This document shows, one piece after another, positions 32,830 to 43,671 of a stretch of 64,000 nt of DNA. Source of the DNA: an uncultured Gammaproteobacteria bacterium (lineage in GTDB: Bacteria > Pseudomonadota > Gammaproteobacteria > HK1); contig CAMYJH010000007.1 of NCBI GenBank assembly GCA_947258715.1, positions 62,001 to 126,000 on the forward strand, written 5' to 3'. The notes beneath the pieces are model-generated. The model did not search any database. It was given only the letters and a program-made list of their open reading frames with translations, and was not told the origin of the DNA. Positions within the stretch are counted from its first letter, which is position 1, and each line of letters starts with the position of its first letter. The position numbers and the translations under genes are program-made.

Positions 32830-34014
32830 ATGATGTCCGGACTGATTGAACTGCCCGTTTGGGGATACGTCGTGGTCACTTTAGTGATGACCCATATCAC
32901 CATTGCGGCTGTCACTATCTATCTCCATCGCCACCAGGCGCATCGTGCGTTGGATCTGCACCCGGCCGTGAGCCACTTTTTCCGCTTCTGGCTGTGGCTC
33001 ACCACCGGCATGGAAACCAAGCAGTGGGTGGCCATCCATCGTAAACACCACGCACGGGTGGAAACGCCCGAAGATCCCCACAGCCCGCAGATTGTGGGAA
33101 TCGGCAAGGTGTTGCTGGAGGGCACGGAGCTTTACCGTGAGGAAGCAAAGAACGCCGAGACCATGGTGCGTTTCGGTCACGGCACGCCCGACGACTGGAT
33201 GGAGCGGCGCATCTATGGACCCCGCTCGAACCGTGGATTCTTGCTCATGCTGCTCATCGATGTGATCTTGTTCGGACCCATCGGCATCACCATCTGGGCG
33301 GTCCAAATGCTGTGGATTCCGGTATTTGCCGCCGGCGTGATTAACGGTATCGGGCACTGGGGCGGCTACCGCAAGTTCGAGACCGCCGATGCGTCCACCA
33401 ATATCGTGCCGTGGGGAGTTGTCATCGGCGGCGAGGAGCTGCACAACAATCACCACGCTTACGCCAGCTCGGCGAAGTTCTCGGTTCAGTGGTGGGAGTT
33501 CGACCTGGGCTGGCTCTATATCCGCATGCTCGAGGTTCTCGGGCTCGCCCGGGTGAAGAAGCTGCCGCCGAAAACCGTGCTGGTGCCCGGCAAAAAGGCT
33601 CCCGATGCGGATACCCTCGCTGCCGTGATCGCGAACCGCCTGCAGATCATGTCCAATTACGCGCGAACGGTGCTGGCGCGGGTTTACCAGGAGGAGTTCC
33701 GCCGCGCCGACGGGAATCGCCGCAGCGTTCTCAAGGGTGCCAAGTCCCTGCTCGGGCGCGAAGAGAGCCGCTTGAGCGCGGAAGCCCGAGGGCGCATCGA
33801 AGCGGTGCTCAAAACCAGTGACGCGCTCAAGGTGAGCTACCAGTTCAAGCGCCGGCTTCAGGCCATCTGGCAGGAGCGTACGGCGAGCCACGAAGGCTTA
33901 ATCAGGGCGCTGCAGGACTGGTGCCGGGAAGCCGAGGCTACCGGCATTCGCGCGCTGCAGGATTTTGCCCGCACCCTGCCCGCTTATTCCATGCCGGCGG
34001 TATCCGCCGCCTGA
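32830..34014 (+). CDS. Fatty acid desaturase (membrane-bound, delta-9 type)
   Basis: 394 residues. Three histidine boxes bind the di-iron centre: 'HRHQAHR' near residue 36, 'HRKHHA' near 71 and 'HNNHHAY' near 205, with 'NGIGHWGGYRKFETADAS' near 178. Four hydrophobic segments (about 10-30, 45-58, 135-160, 160-180). The C-terminal ~130 residues are a soluble helical, charged extension, as in DesA-type enzymes of gammaproteobacteria. It introduces a double bond into acyl chains to adjust membrane fluidity. The start could be 32830 or the next ATG; AGAGGA precedes. Divergent from the FHA gene. Confidence 0.9.
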   Translation: MMSGLIELPVWGYVVVTLVMTHITIAAVTIYLHRHQAHRALDLHPAVSHFFRFWLWLTTGMETKQWVAIHRKHHARVETPEDPHSPQIVGIGKVLLEGTELYREEAKNAETMVRFGHGTPDDWMERRIYGPRSNRGFLLMLLIDVILFGPIGITIWAVQMLWIPVFAAGVINGIGHWGGYRKFETADASTNIVPWGVVIGGEELHNNHHAYASSAKFSVQWWEFDLGWLYIRMLEVLGLARVKKLPPKTVLVPGKKAPDADTLAAVIANRLQIMSNYARTVLARVYQEEFRRADGNRRSVLKGAKSLLGREESRLSAEARGRIEAVLKTSDALKVSYQFKRRLQAIWQERTASHEGLIRALQDWCREAEATGIRALQDFARTLPAYSMPAVSAA

Positions 34015-34053
34015 TCATCTGACGCCGGGAGCCGGGCTCCCGGTGTTGTCCAA

Positions 34054-34080
34054 GAAAAAAGCCGCCTGAACGGCGGCTTT
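34054..34080. terminator. Bidirectional terminator between desaturase and rpmG
   Basis: GCCGCC - TGAAC - GGCGGC (34061-34066 and 34072-34077), flanked by A6 on the left and TTT on the right. On the minus strand it ends in TTTTTTC, a strong terminator for the rpmB-rpmG pair; on the plus strand it serves the desaturase less perfectly. Confidence 0.8.
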
Positions 34081-34106
34081 AGAAGTTTAAATGGTGGCGT
34101 CCTGCC

Positions 34107-34262
34107 TTATTTGATTTTTGCCTCTTTGTACAGGACGTGCTTTCGCACGACCGGATCGAACTTTTTGACCTCGAGTTTCTCCGGGGTCGTCCGCTTATTT
34201 TTGGTGGTGGTGTAGAAATGCCCCGTGCCGGCGCTGGAAACGAGCTTGATCTTGTCCCGCAT
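34107..34262 (-). CDS. rpmG: 50S ribosomal protein L33
   Basis: 51 residues, exactly the length of L33. The protein '[20 protein letters not shown]' continues into the basic '[31 protein letters not shown]'. It lacks the zinc-binding cysteine pairs (zinc-independent type). Lies 11 bp after rpmB on the same strand, the standard rpmBG pair. GGAGG sits 5-6 bp before its ATG. Confidence 0.98.
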   Translation of the reverse strand: MRDKIKLVSSAGTGHFYTTTKNKRTTPEKLEVKKFDPVVRKHVLYKEAKIK

Positions 34263-34273
34263 CACTCAACCTC

Positions 34274-34510
34274 CTAGACCTTGACGCCCTTGGCGCGAAG
34301 CTCAGCCACGACGACGTCGATACCCTTCTTGTCGATGAGTCTAAGGCCCTGAGAGGAAACACGCAGCTTGACCCAGCGCTTCTCCTCGGTCAGCCAGAAC
34401 CGCTGGGTGTGCAGATTGGGAAGAAATCGGCGGCGCGTCCTGTTCTTGGCGTGGGACACGTTGTTCCCGGTAACGGGTCGTTTGCCGGTGATCTGACAAA
34501 CTTTGGACAT
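34274..34510 (-). CDS. rpmB: 50S ribosomal protein L28
   Basis: 78 residues, typical L28. It begins '[25 protein letters not shown]' and has the '[12 protein letters not shown]' core and the C-terminal '[13 protein letters not shown]'. A small basic protein of the large subunit, co-transcribed with rpmG. It is preceded by radC on the same strand (96-bp gap), which in many gammaproteobacteria lies divergent from or next to this pair. Confidence 0.98.
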   Translation of the reverse strand: MSKVCQITGKRPVTGNNVSHAKNRTRRRFLPNLHTQRFWLTEEKRWVKLRVSSQGLRLIDKKGIDVVVAELRAKGVKV

Positions 34511-34606
34511 CTGCGCTCTCGCTCGGCCGGCCTGCTAATAGGGCGGCGAAGCATAACAATGCGCGCCCTGTTTTTCAACGACAAAGCAGCGAAACCTCCC
34601 GCAGAA

Positions 34607-35281
34607 TCAGAGCCAGCCCCGTTCGGCGAAGGAAACCGTTTCCCCGTCCCCGATGACCACATGGTCCAGCAATCGCACATCGATCAGCTCAGCCGCTTGT
34701 TTTAAACGGCGGGTCAGTGCCCGGTCTGCGCGGCTGGGCTCCGCCACCCCGGAAGGATGGTTATGGGTCACGATGATGGCTGCGGCATTGTGGCTCAATG
34801 CCCGCCGGACCACCTCCCTGGGGTGAACGCTGGCACCGTCGATGGTGCCGTGGAACATTTCCTCGAAGCAGATGACGCGATGGCGATTGTCCAGGAAAAG
34901 GCATGCAAACACCTCCTGGGCGTACCCTTTGAGCCGGGCTTCGAGAAAGCGGCGGGTATCGCCGGGACTTGCCAGGGGATCGCCGCGCTGAAGTCGCGAC
35001 TCGAGATAACGCCTGCCGAGCTCAAGGCTAGCGCTGAGCTCGACGAACTTGGCGACGCCCAGGCCCGGCAATCGGCACAGACGGCGTTGTTCGCTGTCCA
35101 GCAGGGCCCGCAGGCCGCCGAGCTCCGATAGCGCATGGCGGGCGAGATCCAGTGCCGACTGTCCCCGGGTGCCGCTGCGAATGAATATGGCCAGAAGCTC
35201 GGCGTCTGAGAGCGCTCGCGGGCCCTTGCTAAGCAGCTTTTCCCGCGGCCTTTCGCTCAAAGGCCAGTCCTTGATTGACAT
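34607..35281 (-). CDS. radC: RadC family JAB domain protein
   Basis: 224 residues, full length. N-terminal helix-hairpin-helix region ('[19 protein letters not shown]' near 20, '[15 protein letters not shown]' near 67) and a C-terminal JAMM/MPN metalloprotease-like motif '[20 protein letters not shown]' near 171-190 (H-x-H-x(10)-D). Historically named a DNA repair protein, but its real function is uncertain. Divergent from coaBC, with about 230 bp between them. Confidence 0.95.
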   Translation of the reverse strand: MSIKDWPLSERPREKLLSKGPRALSDAELLAIFIRSGTRGQSALDLARHALSELGGLRALLDSEQRRLCRLPGLGVAKFVELSASLELGRRYLESRLQRGDPLASPGDTRRFLEARLKGYAQEVFACLFLDNRHRVICFEEMFHGTIDGASVHPREVVRRALSHNAAAIIVTHNHPSGVAEPSRADRALTRRLKQAAELIDVRLLDHVVIGDGETVSFAERGWL

Positions 35282-35511
35282 ACCGACCTCCGTGTCGGTG
35301 AATTAGTGCGCATTATCCCAAATAACCCGCGGCCGTGGACATGGACCCGTCCGCATCTGCGGTGCTGCGCTAGAACAAAGCGCTCGACTCAGCTACGGCT
35401 ACGCCGCTGCGGCATTACCGTCGCGTGCCTGAGCCACTAGCTGCATTTTCTCGCCCTCGTTCAGCGCGTTCGGGAATAATGCGGGCCAGAGTTGATAGAA
35501 TTTACTGCAAC

Positions 35512-36729
35512 ATGACCGACTTGACCAACAAACGCATTCTTCTTGGCATCAGCGGAGGGATCGCCGCCTACAAGAGCCCGGACATCGTGCGTCGCCTGCG
35601 GGAAAGGGGATTCGAGGTGAGGGTGGCAATGACCCGAGCGGCCTGCGAGTTTGTCACCCCGCTTACGTTTCAGGCGGTGTCGGGAAAGTCGGTGCATACT
35701 CATCTTTTAGACGCCAGCGCGGAGGCCGCCATGGGACATATCGAGCTGGCACGGTGGGCGGATACGGTGCTGATCGCGCCCGCCACCGCCGACTACCTGG
35801 CTAAGCTCGCCCACGGCATCGCCGATGACCTTTTGAGTACCCTATGCCTTGCTACGACTTCACCCATCGTGGTGGCGCCCGCCATGAATCGACAAATGTG
35901 GGATGCCGAGGCGACGCGGGAAAACGTCGCCGTGCTGAAAGCTCGCGGAGTCACTTTCCTCGGACCGGGGGACGGGTCTCAGGCCTGTGGCGAAGTGGGG
36001 CCTGGGCGGATGCTGGAACCGGCCGACATCTCCGCCTTGATTGCCGCCCGTTACAACTGCGACAAACTTCGCGGCCTGAAGGTGATGGTGACCGCGGGCG
36101 CTACCCGCGAGGCCCTGGACCCGGTGCGTTTCATCAGCAACCAGAGCTCAGGAAAAATGGGTTACGCCGTGGCGAATGCCGCTGCCGAAGCCGGGGCGCG
36201 GGTCATCCTGGTGAGCGGGCCGACGTCTCTCGAGGCGCCCTTGGGCGTGGACCGCGTCTGCGTAAACTCGGCCCAAGAGATGTTCGCCGCGGTCATGCAG
36301 CGGGTCGGCGAGAGTCAAATCTTCATCGGCGCCGCCGCCGTCTCGGACTACGCACCCAAAGAATATGCCGAGCAGAAGCTCAAGAAGTCCAAGGATCGCA
36401 TGACCATCGAGCTGGTTAAGACGCGGGACATATTGGCTGAAGTAGCCGCCATGGATCACGCCCCCTTCACCGTGGGGTTTGCCGCCGAAACCGACGACGT
36501 GGAGACCTATGCCAGAGACAAGCTGCGTAAAAAGTCACTGGATATGATCGCGGCGAACCTTGTAGGCGTGCCAGGCTCGGGGTTCGGCAGCGATGAAAAC
36601 GCGCTGAGCGTGTACTGGTCGGGCGGCGCCGAAGAGCTGGAGCTTGCGCCTAAGCTCCACCTCGCTCGGCGCCTGATTGGAATCGTTGCGGACCGTTATC
36701 GTGAAAAGCATTCAGCTCAAAATTCTTGA
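35512..36729 (+). CDS. coaBC: Bifunctional phosphopantothenoylcysteine decarboxylase/phosphopantothenate-cysteine ligase CoaBC
   Basis: 405 residues from the ATG at 35512; the longer frame to 35425 is not supported. N-terminal CoaC half: '[22 protein letters not shown]' (flavin-binding opening), '[12 protein letters not shown]' near 118 and the active-site Cys in '[13 protein letters not shown]' near 158. C-terminal CoaB half from about residue 190: '[34 protein letters not shown]' near 190-223 and '[10 protein letters not shown]' near 280. It makes 4'-phosphopantetheine in two steps of CoA synthesis. AT-rich sequence with TAGAAT 10-20 bp upstream may be its -10. It overlaps dut. Confidence 0.96.
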   Translation: MTDLTNKRILLGISGGIAAYKSPDIVRRLRERGFEVRVAMTRAACEFVTPLTFQAVSGKSVHTHLLDASAEAAMGHIELARWADTVLIAPATADYLAKLAHGIADDLLSTLCLATTSPIVVAPAMNRQMWDAEATRENVAVLKARGVTFLGPGDGSQACGEVGPGRMLEPADISALIAARYNCDKLRGLKVMVTAGATREALDPVRFISNQSSGKMGYAVANAAAEAGARVILVSGPTSLEAPLGVDRVCVNSAQEMFAAVMQRVGESQIFIGAAAVSDYAPKEYAEQKLKKSKDRMTIELVKTRDILAEVAAMDHAPFTVGFAAETDDVETYARDKLRKKSLDMIAANLVGVPGSGFGSDENALSVYWSGGAEELELAPKLHLARRLIGIVADRYREKHSAQNS

Positions 36730-37156
36730 TTCCAGAATAGGATCGGACTTTCCGCTTCCCGAGTACGCCACTTCAGGTTCGGCGGGTGTCGACATGCGCG
36801 CCTGCATTGACGCGCCGCTCACGCTTCCGCCCGGCCAAACCCACCTGATCCCAACAGGTGTGGCTTTGCACATCAAAGATCCGGGACTCGCCGCTATGCT
36901 CGTGCCGCGCTCCGGGCTGGGGCACAAACACGGAATTGTGCTGGGAAATCTGGTTGGCCTTATCGATTCCGATTATCAGGGCGAGGTTTACGTATCTTGC
37001 TGGAATCGAGGTAAGGACTCATTTACCATCCAGCCCGGCGAACGCGTCGCCCAAATGGTATTCGTGCCCGTAGTCCGCGCGGAATTCGAAACCGTTGTCT
37101 CCTTCCAGAAAAGCGACCGCGGCGACGGTGGCTTCGGCCATTCCGGACGCGCCTGA
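36701..37156 (+). CDS. dut: dUTP diphosphatase Dut
   Basis: 151 residues from a GTG at 36701 ('[23 protein letters not shown]'); it overlaps the end of coaBC by 29 bp. All five motifs of the trimeric dUTPase are seen: 'GSAGVDMRA' near 29, '[15 protein letters not shown]' near 71, '[11 protein letters not shown]' near 88, 'GERVAQMVF' near 110 and the C-terminal arm '[11 protein letters not shown]' near 138-150. It cleaves dUTP to dUMP, keeping uracil out of DNA. The order coaBC-dut-algC-argB is the one found in Pseudomonas and relatives. Confidence 0.96.
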   Translation: MKSIQLKILDSRIGSDFPLPEYATSGSAGVDMRACIDAPLTLPPGQTHLIPTGVALHIKDPGLAAMLVPRSGLGHKHGIVLGNLVGLIDSDYQGEVYVSCWNRGKDSFTIQPGERVAQMVFVPVVRAEFETVVSFQKSDRGDGGFGHSGRA

Positions 37157-37187
37157 CGCGCAAGCAGCCCGACCTCGACCAGCTTTC

Positions 37188-39698
37188 ATGGCGTTACCCA
37201 AAGCAGATAAGAGAAGGCGGCGCTCGGAGGACAGGGGCGTACCCAGTATCAAGTTCCCCCTGATAATTCTCCTGCTGCTGGCGTTCATCGCCGTGGGCGG
37301 ATTTTTCGCCTACGACTGGCGCGCGAAGCAGGAACAGGAGGAGCACCGCAAACAGCAGGAGAGCGCGGCAAGAACCTTTGCGCAAAAGATCGCCGATCGC
37401 GTGCGAGCAATGACCTCTCCGATCAACGCGGCCATCGACCCCATCACATTGGGCACCCTCCTCAACAGCGGTGACGATGAGAGTGTGGCCGCGAAAGCTG
37501 ACGAAATTTCGGCCGCCGACGAAAACGTTATTCAAGCACGGGTGCTGGAACCGGGTCATTCCCAGATCGACTACGACGCCTCACCCCCGCTTGGTTACGC
37601 GACTCTGGACCTGTTGCGCCGCTCAGAAAAAGACGGGAAGGCGCCGCCGATGGAAGTTCACCTGAAAGGACAAGACGACGAGCACATCGCCGTTTTGCGC
37701 CGCATTGAAGGCGCCGAGGGAGTCCTGCTGGGTCACTTGATCATCTATCTGAAGCTGGATGCGCTGAAGGCGGCCGCCTCTCAGGTCAATCTGACCACAG
37801 GTTACGCGGAGCTGCAGCAGTCGGTCTCAGGTGGCAGAGCGCTTGTTCTTGTCAGGATGGGCAACCCCGCATTCCGCAGCCTTACTCCCATGTTGACAGT
37901 GCCCATCCGAGACACCGCCTGGCGGTGGGTATACTGGCCGCAGCCCGCGGCAAATAGAATGGACCCTGTGGCCGATCTTCCCCTTACCCAGATCGGTGGC
38001 GCGCTGGCCGTGCTACTGCTCGGCGTTTTTGCCATGGTGGTGGTTCGCCGGCGGCGTGCAGGCGCTGAGGATGCGGACGACGAGCCCAAAGTCGCACCCG
38101 TCAGTGGAGAAGCAATGGTCTCCGGTAGCGGTGCCTGCGCGCCGGCTATTGCCAAAGCGCGTGCAGCCGCGCCCGCCCCGGACGATGCCAGAGAAGGGAG
38201 GCAGCAAATGGGCAGCCCCGATAACGCGAAGGCGAACGCGCCCGCGACCAGCTCCGACGAGGTGCCGGTATCGCCGTCGGTCGGATCTGAGTCGCAAGCG
38301 GCCACGACGGGCGCGTCTTTAGAACTACCGGCGTCCATATTCCGCGCCTACGATATTCGCGGCGTGGTGGAGCAAAGCCTGACGCCGGAGGTAGTGAAAG
38401 TCATTGGTCGCGCCATCGGCAGTGAGGCCAACGCCCTGGGTCAGAAATCCATCGTCGTCGGCCGCGACGGGCGAATCTCCAGTCCACAGCTCGCCGAGGC
38501 GCTGACAGACGGTCTGAGATCCAGCGGCCGTGAGGTGATTGACATCGGACAGGTACCGACGCCGCTGGTTTACTTCGCCACCCACTATCTGGAGACCGGT
38601 AGCGGCGTGATGATCACCGGGAGCCACAATCCGCCCGAGTACAACGGACTCAAGATCATGCTCGCCGGCGAAACGCTTTTTGGTGATCGCATTGCAGCGC
38701 TCAGGACGCGGGCTCAGGCTGGCGACTTTGCCTCCGGGTATGGAGGGCTGCAGACGACGGAAATCGTTTCCGAGTACATACGGAGGATATGCGAGGATGT
38801 GCCCGTTGCCCTGGGAAACTCGTTTAAGGTGGTTGTCGACTGCGGCAACGGCGTGGCTGGCGCCGTAGCGCCGCAGCTTATCCGCGCTTTAGGCCATCAC
38901 GTAGTGGAGCTTTACTGCGAGGTGGACGGGAATTTTCCCAACCATCATCCGGACCCGAGCGTTCCCGCGAACCTGAAAGATTTAATCGCGGCGGTAAAGG
39001 ACAACGCGGCGGACATCGGCTTCGCCTTTGATGGCGACGGCGACCGGCTCGGGGTGGTGGACGGCAATGGAGCGATCATTTATCCGGATCGACAGCTAAT
39101 GCTTTTTGCCCGCGATGTGCTCTCCCGCAACCCAGGCGCAGAAATTGTTTTCGACGTGAAATGCTCGAGCCGGCTTCCCATGGTCATCGAGAAGTGCGGT
39201 GGCAAACCGGTGATGTGGAAGACCGGGCACTCATATATCAAAGGTAAGCTCAAGGAAACGGGTGCGCCGCTCGCGGGAGAGATGAGCGGGCACATTTTCT
39301 TCAAGGAACGTTGGTACGGCTTCGACGATGCGATTTATTCCGCTGCTCGCCTGCTCGAGATCCTCATGGAGTTTAAGCAGCCGCCCGCGGAGGTATTCAA
39401 GAAGCTGCCCAAGGGCGTTTCCACACCGGAGCTCCGAGTCGACCTTGCAGAGGGTGAGCACTTGGCATTCATGGAGAAGCTGAAGCAAGCCTCTAGCTTC
39501 GGCGATGCAAAACTTACCACTATCGACGGACTGCGGGTGGATTTCGCCGACAGCTGGGGTCTGGTGCGTGCTTCTAATACTACACCCAGCCTGGTGCTTC
39601 GATTCGAAGGGGACAGCAAGGAAGCCCTAATTCGCATCGGCAGCTTGTTCAAGAAGACGCTGCTCCGAATTGATCCCAAGCTGAAGCTGCCGTTTTAA
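37188..39698 (+). CDS. algC: Phosphomannomutase/phosphoglucomutase with N-terminal membrane domain (AlgC-like)
   Basis: 836 residues from the ATG at 37188; an earlier start at 37095 would overlap dut. Residues about 20-45 are a membrane anchor, then a ~200-residue periplasmic domain, a second hydrophobic helix (about 267-288) and a Pro/Ala/Ser-rich linker to about 380. The mutase starts at 'ASIFRAYDIRGVVE' (about 382), with the phosphoserine loop 'GVMITGSHNPPEYNGLK' near 474, metal loop 'FDGDGDRLG' near 615 and sugar loop 'GEMSGHIFFKE' near 700. It interconverts mannose/glucose 6- and 1-phosphates for LPS and exopolysaccharide. The long membrane-tethered form exists also in Pseudomonas algC loci. 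Confidence 0.9.
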   Translation: MALPKADKRRRRSEDRGVPSIKFPLIILLLLAFIAVGGFFAYDWRAKQEQEEHRKQQESAARTFAQKIADRVRAMTSPINAAIDPITLGTLLNSGDDESVAAKADEISAADENVIQARVLEPGHSQIDYDASPPLGYATLDLLRRSEKDGKAPPMEVHLKGQDDEHIAVLRRIEGAEGVLLGHLIIYLKLDALKAAASQVNLTTGYAELQQSVSGGRALVLVRMGNPAFRSLTPMLTVPIRDTAWRWVYWPQPAANRMDPVADLPLTQIGGALAVLLLGVFAMVVVRRRRAGAEDADDEPKVAPVSGEAMVSGSGACAPAIAKARAAAPAPDDAREGRQQMGSPDNAKANAPATSSDEVPVSPSVGSESQAATTGASLELPASIFRAYDIRGVVEQSLTPEVVKVIGRAIGSEANALGQKSIVVGRDGRISSPQLAEALTDGLRSSGREVIDIGQVPTPLVYFATHYLETGSGVMITGSHNPPEYNGLKIMLAGETLFGDRIAALRTRAQAGDFASGYGGLQTTEIVSEYIRRICEDVPVALGNSFKVVVDCGNGVAGAVAPQLIRALGHHVVELYCEVDGNFPNHHPDPSVPANLKDLIAAVKDNAADIGFAFDGDGDRLGVVDGNGAIIYPDRQLMLFARDVLSRNPGAEIVFDVKCSSRLPMVIEKCGGKPVMWKTGHSYIKGKLKETGAPLAGEMSGHIFFKERWYGFDDAIYSAARLLEILMEFKQPPAEVFKKLPKGVSTPELRVDLAEGEHLAFMEKLKQASSFGDAKLTTIDGLRVDFADSWGLVRASNTTPSLVLRFEGDSKEALIRIGSLFKKTLLRIDPKLKLPF

Positions 39699-39742
39699 CC
39701 CACTCACGTGACCGCCGCGACAAAGAGCCGAGCTGAGCTTAG

Positions 39743-40708
<966 letters not shown>

Positions 40709-40717
40709 GCCGATCCC

Positions 40718-41332
40718 GTGGCAACTTCCGAAAGACGAAGGGAGATACTGGAAGCACTCGCCGAACAGCTCGAGCGTCATCCCGGCGAGCGCGTGACCAC
40801 GGCGCGACTCGCCAGCGCGGTCGGTGTCTCGGAGGCAGCCCTTTACCGTCATTTTCCGAGCAAGGCCAAGATGTTCGAGTCCTTGATCGAGTTCGCGGAG
40901 GAATCGGTATTCAGCTTAATGAACCGGATACTCATGGAGGAGTCGTCCTCGTCTAAACGCTGCGAGCGCATCGTCGGAATGCTGCTTGCTTTTGCGGACA
41001 AGAACCCCGGAATCACCCGCGTTATTCTCGGTGACGCGCTTATCGGTGAGCACGAGCGATTGCGCTCTCGCGCCGCCCAGTTTTTTGACCGCTTTGAGAC
41101 TCAGCTGCGACAGGTGTTGCGCGACGCTAGGCAGGAAGACCCGGGTCTCATTCCCCCAGGTTCGGTAGCCAGGCTCGCAAATTTGCTGATGGCGGTGGCG
41201 GAAGGACGGATGGCCCAGTTCCGTCGCTCCGGGTTCACCCGATCGCCGGTGGAGGGCTGGAGCGAGCAGTGGCGGGAACTTGAGCGCGTTGTCTTCGGTC
41301 GGCCTTCGGCTTCCGGGTCCGGTTTGACTTGA
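40718..41332 (+). CDS. slmA: TetR family nucleoid occlusion factor SlmA
   Basis: 204 residues from a GTG at 40718, with no strong ribosome site. A TetR-type helix-turn-helix lies near 25-55: 'VTTARLASAVGVSEAALYRHFPSKAKMFESLIEF', a sequence form characteristic of SlmA. SlmA binds sites across the chromosome and blocks FtsZ ring assembly over the nucleoid. The position between argB and pyrE/coaBC-dut matches other gammaproteobacteria. It is followed by the YgjP-like gene after 7 bp. Confidence 0.9.
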   Translation: MATSERRREILEALAEQLERHPGERVTTARLASAVGVSEAALYRHFPSKAKMFESLIEFAEESVFSLMNRILMEESSSSKRCERIVGMLLAFADKNPGITRVILGDALIGEHERLRSRAAQFFDRFETQLRQVLRDARQEDPGLIPPGSVARLANLLMAVAEGRMAQFRRSGFTRSPVEGWSEQWRELERVVFGRPSASGSGLT

Positions 41333-41339
41333 GCGAGAG

Positions 41340-42137
41340 ATGTCGGCGCGAACCATCGTTCAGCACGGCCAGGTATCGCTTGAAGGGAAAAGCGTTCCCT
41401 TCAAGCTGGTTCGCGTCGCCCGGCGCAGGAACGTGCACGTGCTGGTGGACGATGACGGGAGCCTTTCAGTGCGCGCGCCCTGGCGCTTTTCCCTGAACCT
41501 GGCACGCGCGGCGATCGCCGAGCATCACTGCTGGGTGGTGAAGAGCTTGCGCTCCGCGAACGAGTCGCGGCGTCGGCGGCCGGCGCTGGTTTCCGGAAGC
41601 GAGCTCCCGCTGCTGGATGAGCGCCTCACTCTCAAAGTCCGGATCGACGCTCAGCTCTCTCTGCTTCCGGACTCCTTTGCTCGCTTTTGCAGACGCGGCG
41701 AGCACAGCCAAAAATTAGCGCGGCGAAACGGCACCGTATATCGAACCCGTCAGGGCCTTTGGGTGGAGCTTCGCAGTCTCGAGCCCGGCCTGCTGCGGGA
41801 GCTTCTGCAGACCTGGTTCCGTCAGCGTGCCGCCGAGCGGCTCCCTGAGAGATTGTATGAGTTAGCCCAACGCCTGGATGTGGAACCTGCGCGGGTCCAG
41901 ATCCGCGCCCAGAAGAGCCGCTGGGGAAGCTGCTCATCGGCCGGCGACATCAGCCTCAACTGGCGCCTTGTGTTACTGCCGCTCAAGCTTGCTGACTACG
42001 TATTGGTTCACGAGCTTTGTCATCTGAGGCACATGGATCACTCCAGGGATTTCTGGCGCCTGGTCGCCTCACTGATCCCAGACTATCGCAGCAGACGGGA
42101 GCGTATCGCGCTATTGCAGCCTCGGCTTGCGCTTTGA
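41340..42137 (+). CDS. YgjP-like metallopeptidase (DUF45 family)
   Basis: 265 residues. The zinc site 'VLVHELCHLRHMDHSRDFW' lies near 222-240 (HExxH with a downstream His), preceded by 'KSRWGSCSSAGDISLNWRLVLLPLKLADYV' near 192-221, the YgjP/DUF45 signature. Residues 1-70 form the beta-rich N-terminal part ('KLVRVARRRNVHVLVDDDGSLSVRAP'). A residue block near 90-130 is less conserved. Its substrate is unknown. Starts 7 bp after slmA and is probably in the same transcript. Confidence 0.85.
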   Translation: MSARTIVQHGQVSLEGKSVPFKLVRVARRRNVHVLVDDDGSLSVRAPWRFSLNLARAAIAEHHCWVVKSLRSANESRRRRPALVSGSELPLLDERLTLKVRIDAQLSLLPDSFARFCRRGEHSQKLARRNGTVYRTRQGLWVELRSLEPGLLRELLQTWFRQRAAERLPERLYELAQRLDVEPARVQIRAQKSRWGSCSSAGDISLNWRLVLLPLKLADYVLVHELCHLRHMDHSRDFWRLVASLIPDYRSRRERIALLQPRLAL

Positions 42138-42205
42138 CAGCATTCGAATCGTGAGGCCGATGCCGTCGTGGCTCGCAATCCCGGGTCGCGCGCCGCGGCA
42201 GTGTG

Positions 42206-42829
42206 CTACCGGGCTTTGAGTCGTCTGAAGTGCGCCAGCTCGTCTTCGAAGCGGGTGTTGATCAGCGCCCTCTCCTGCTGACGGTTCTTGATGAAGTCTT
42301 TCTGTTCCGTGATCTGCTGGTTCACGATCCCGATTCTTGTCAGGGTTTCGTCAGAAACTTCCTTTCCATTCCGCTCCTGACTGGCAGCGTCCTTAGTGAG
42401 CTCCACCAGCCTTTCCTTCAGCTTCTTGACCAGATGCTCGGCGTGGGCAATTTGTGAATCGACGGATGCGACCTTGCCTTTGTGAGCCAGGCGCATGTCG
42501 AACTCGGTGGCATAGGTCGCAAGCAAAATCCGGTCGCGTTTTGCCTGCTCCTCATCGAGCTTGCGCTGCGCCTCGAGGCGTTCCTGCTCCTGGCGCTGCG
42601 CCTCGATTTCTTCAGGAGTTTTGGCGCGCTGATTTGTTCTTATCGTAAGTCCGCGCTCATTCATCTCTTCGTGCCCCTGCTGCGCGTACTCAGGCGGAAC
42701 AATGTTGCCGCACTCTCTAACGCCTTCGTTGTTGGTCCAGCATTTGATTTTTCTGACCTTCGCCGCCTCTACCCCGGGCGAGGCAAGCACCACCAGCGCG
42801 GCGAGCGCAAGCGGGCTCCATCGGGCCAT
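42206..42829 (-). CDS. DUF4124-like exported protein with coiled coil
   Basis: 207 residues from the ATG at 42829, chosen because AAAGG lies 7-8 bp upstream; starts at 42844 or 42850 are possible. Signal peptide 'MARWSPLALAALVVLASPGVEA' (1-22). Then a short domain 'IKCWTNNEGVRECGNIVPPEYAQQGHEEMNERG' (about 26-60) resembling the DUF4124 type, with two Cys. The rest (about 65-207) is Glu/Gln/Arg-rich and helical with long heptad-like runs. Probably periplasmic; the function is unknown. Confidence 0.65.
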   Translation of the reverse strand: MARWSPLALAALVVLASPGVEAAKVRKIKCWTNNEGVRECGNIVPPEYAQQGHEEMNERGLTIRTNQRAKTPEEIEAQRQEQERLEAQRKLDEEQAKRDRILLATYATEFDMRLAHKGKVASVDSQIAHAEHLVKKLKERLVELTKDAASQERNGKEVSDETLTRIGIVNQQITEQKDFIKNRQQERALINTRFEDELAHFRRLKAR

Positions 42830-43017
42830 GAGTTTGCCTTTCATTTCCATACCGTATCTGTCGTCCCCGGCGATTTTCGTCAAAGCGCTACCTATAGGCC
42901 GATTTCCCGGGGACGCCGTTTCGAACGAGTGTCAAGGAAGTATAGAAGGTCCGGCGGGGGTGCCAATTGAGCCCGTTCACAATTTGGCCAATCGCTCTCG
43001 GGGCCGAAGGGGGACTT

Positions 43018-43671
43018 TCAGCCCGGCCTCGTTGCGCCGTATTGCCGACGGTATGCGCGAACACGCTCGAGGTCTGCGGATCGGGCCTCGTTCGCCTGCA
43101 GAAAGGCCACCAGGTCGTCCAGGCTTACGAGGCTGAGTACACGGAGGCCTAAATCCTCCTCGATGGCCTGAATGGCTGAGCGCGCGTCCGGACCCTGCTC
43201 CTGGCGATCCACCGAGACCACGAGCCCAACAGCGCGGGCGCCGCCGTCGGAAATGATGCCTACGGATTCCCGCACCGAGGTTCCAGCCGACACCACGTCG
43301 TCCACGATGAGCACCTCGCCCTTTAGGCCCGCGCCGATAATCGAGCCGCCCTCCCCGTGGTCCTTGGTTTCCTTACGGTTGAAGCAGTACGGAACGTCGC
43401 GCGAGAAATGCTCGCTCAAAGCCACCGAAACAGCAGCGACAAGCGGGATCCCTTTGTACGCCGGTCCGTAAAGCATGTCGTATCGGATCCCAGATGCTTC
43501 GATTGCGCGGGCGTAATGCTGAGCAAGCCGAGCCAGCTTAGCCCCGCTGTCGAAAAAACCGCTGTTGAAAAAATACGGGCTCTTGCGTCCGGACTTCAAA
43601 ACGAACTCGCCGAAGCGAAGTACTTTACAGTGAATGGCGAATTCGATGAATTCTTTCTTCTGATCGTCCAC
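43018..43671 (-). CDS. pyrE: Orotate phosphoribosyltransferase PyrE
   Basis: 217 residues from a GTG at 43671, which has AAAAGG about 6 bp upstream and gives the family length (about 213); ATG at 43728 would add 19 unrelated residues. Converts orotate and PRPP to OMP. Motifs: 'FGEFVLKSGRKSPYFFNSG' near 21-40, 'YGPAYKGIPLVAAVSVAL' near 75 and the PRPP loop 'VLIVDDVVSAGTSVRES' near 124-140. It is divergent from xth, with about 100 bp between. Confidence 0.95.
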   Translation of the reverse strand: MDDQKKEFIEFAIHCKVLRFGEFVLKSGRKSPYFFNSGFFDSGAKLARLAQHYARAIEASGIRYDMLYGPAYKGIPLVAAVSVALSEHFSRDVPYCFNRKETKDHGEGGSIIGAGLKGEVLIVDDVVSAGTSVRESVGIISDGGARAVGLVVSVDRQEQGPDARSAIQAIEEDLGLRVLSLVSLDDLVAFLQANEARSADLERVRAYRRQYGATRPG

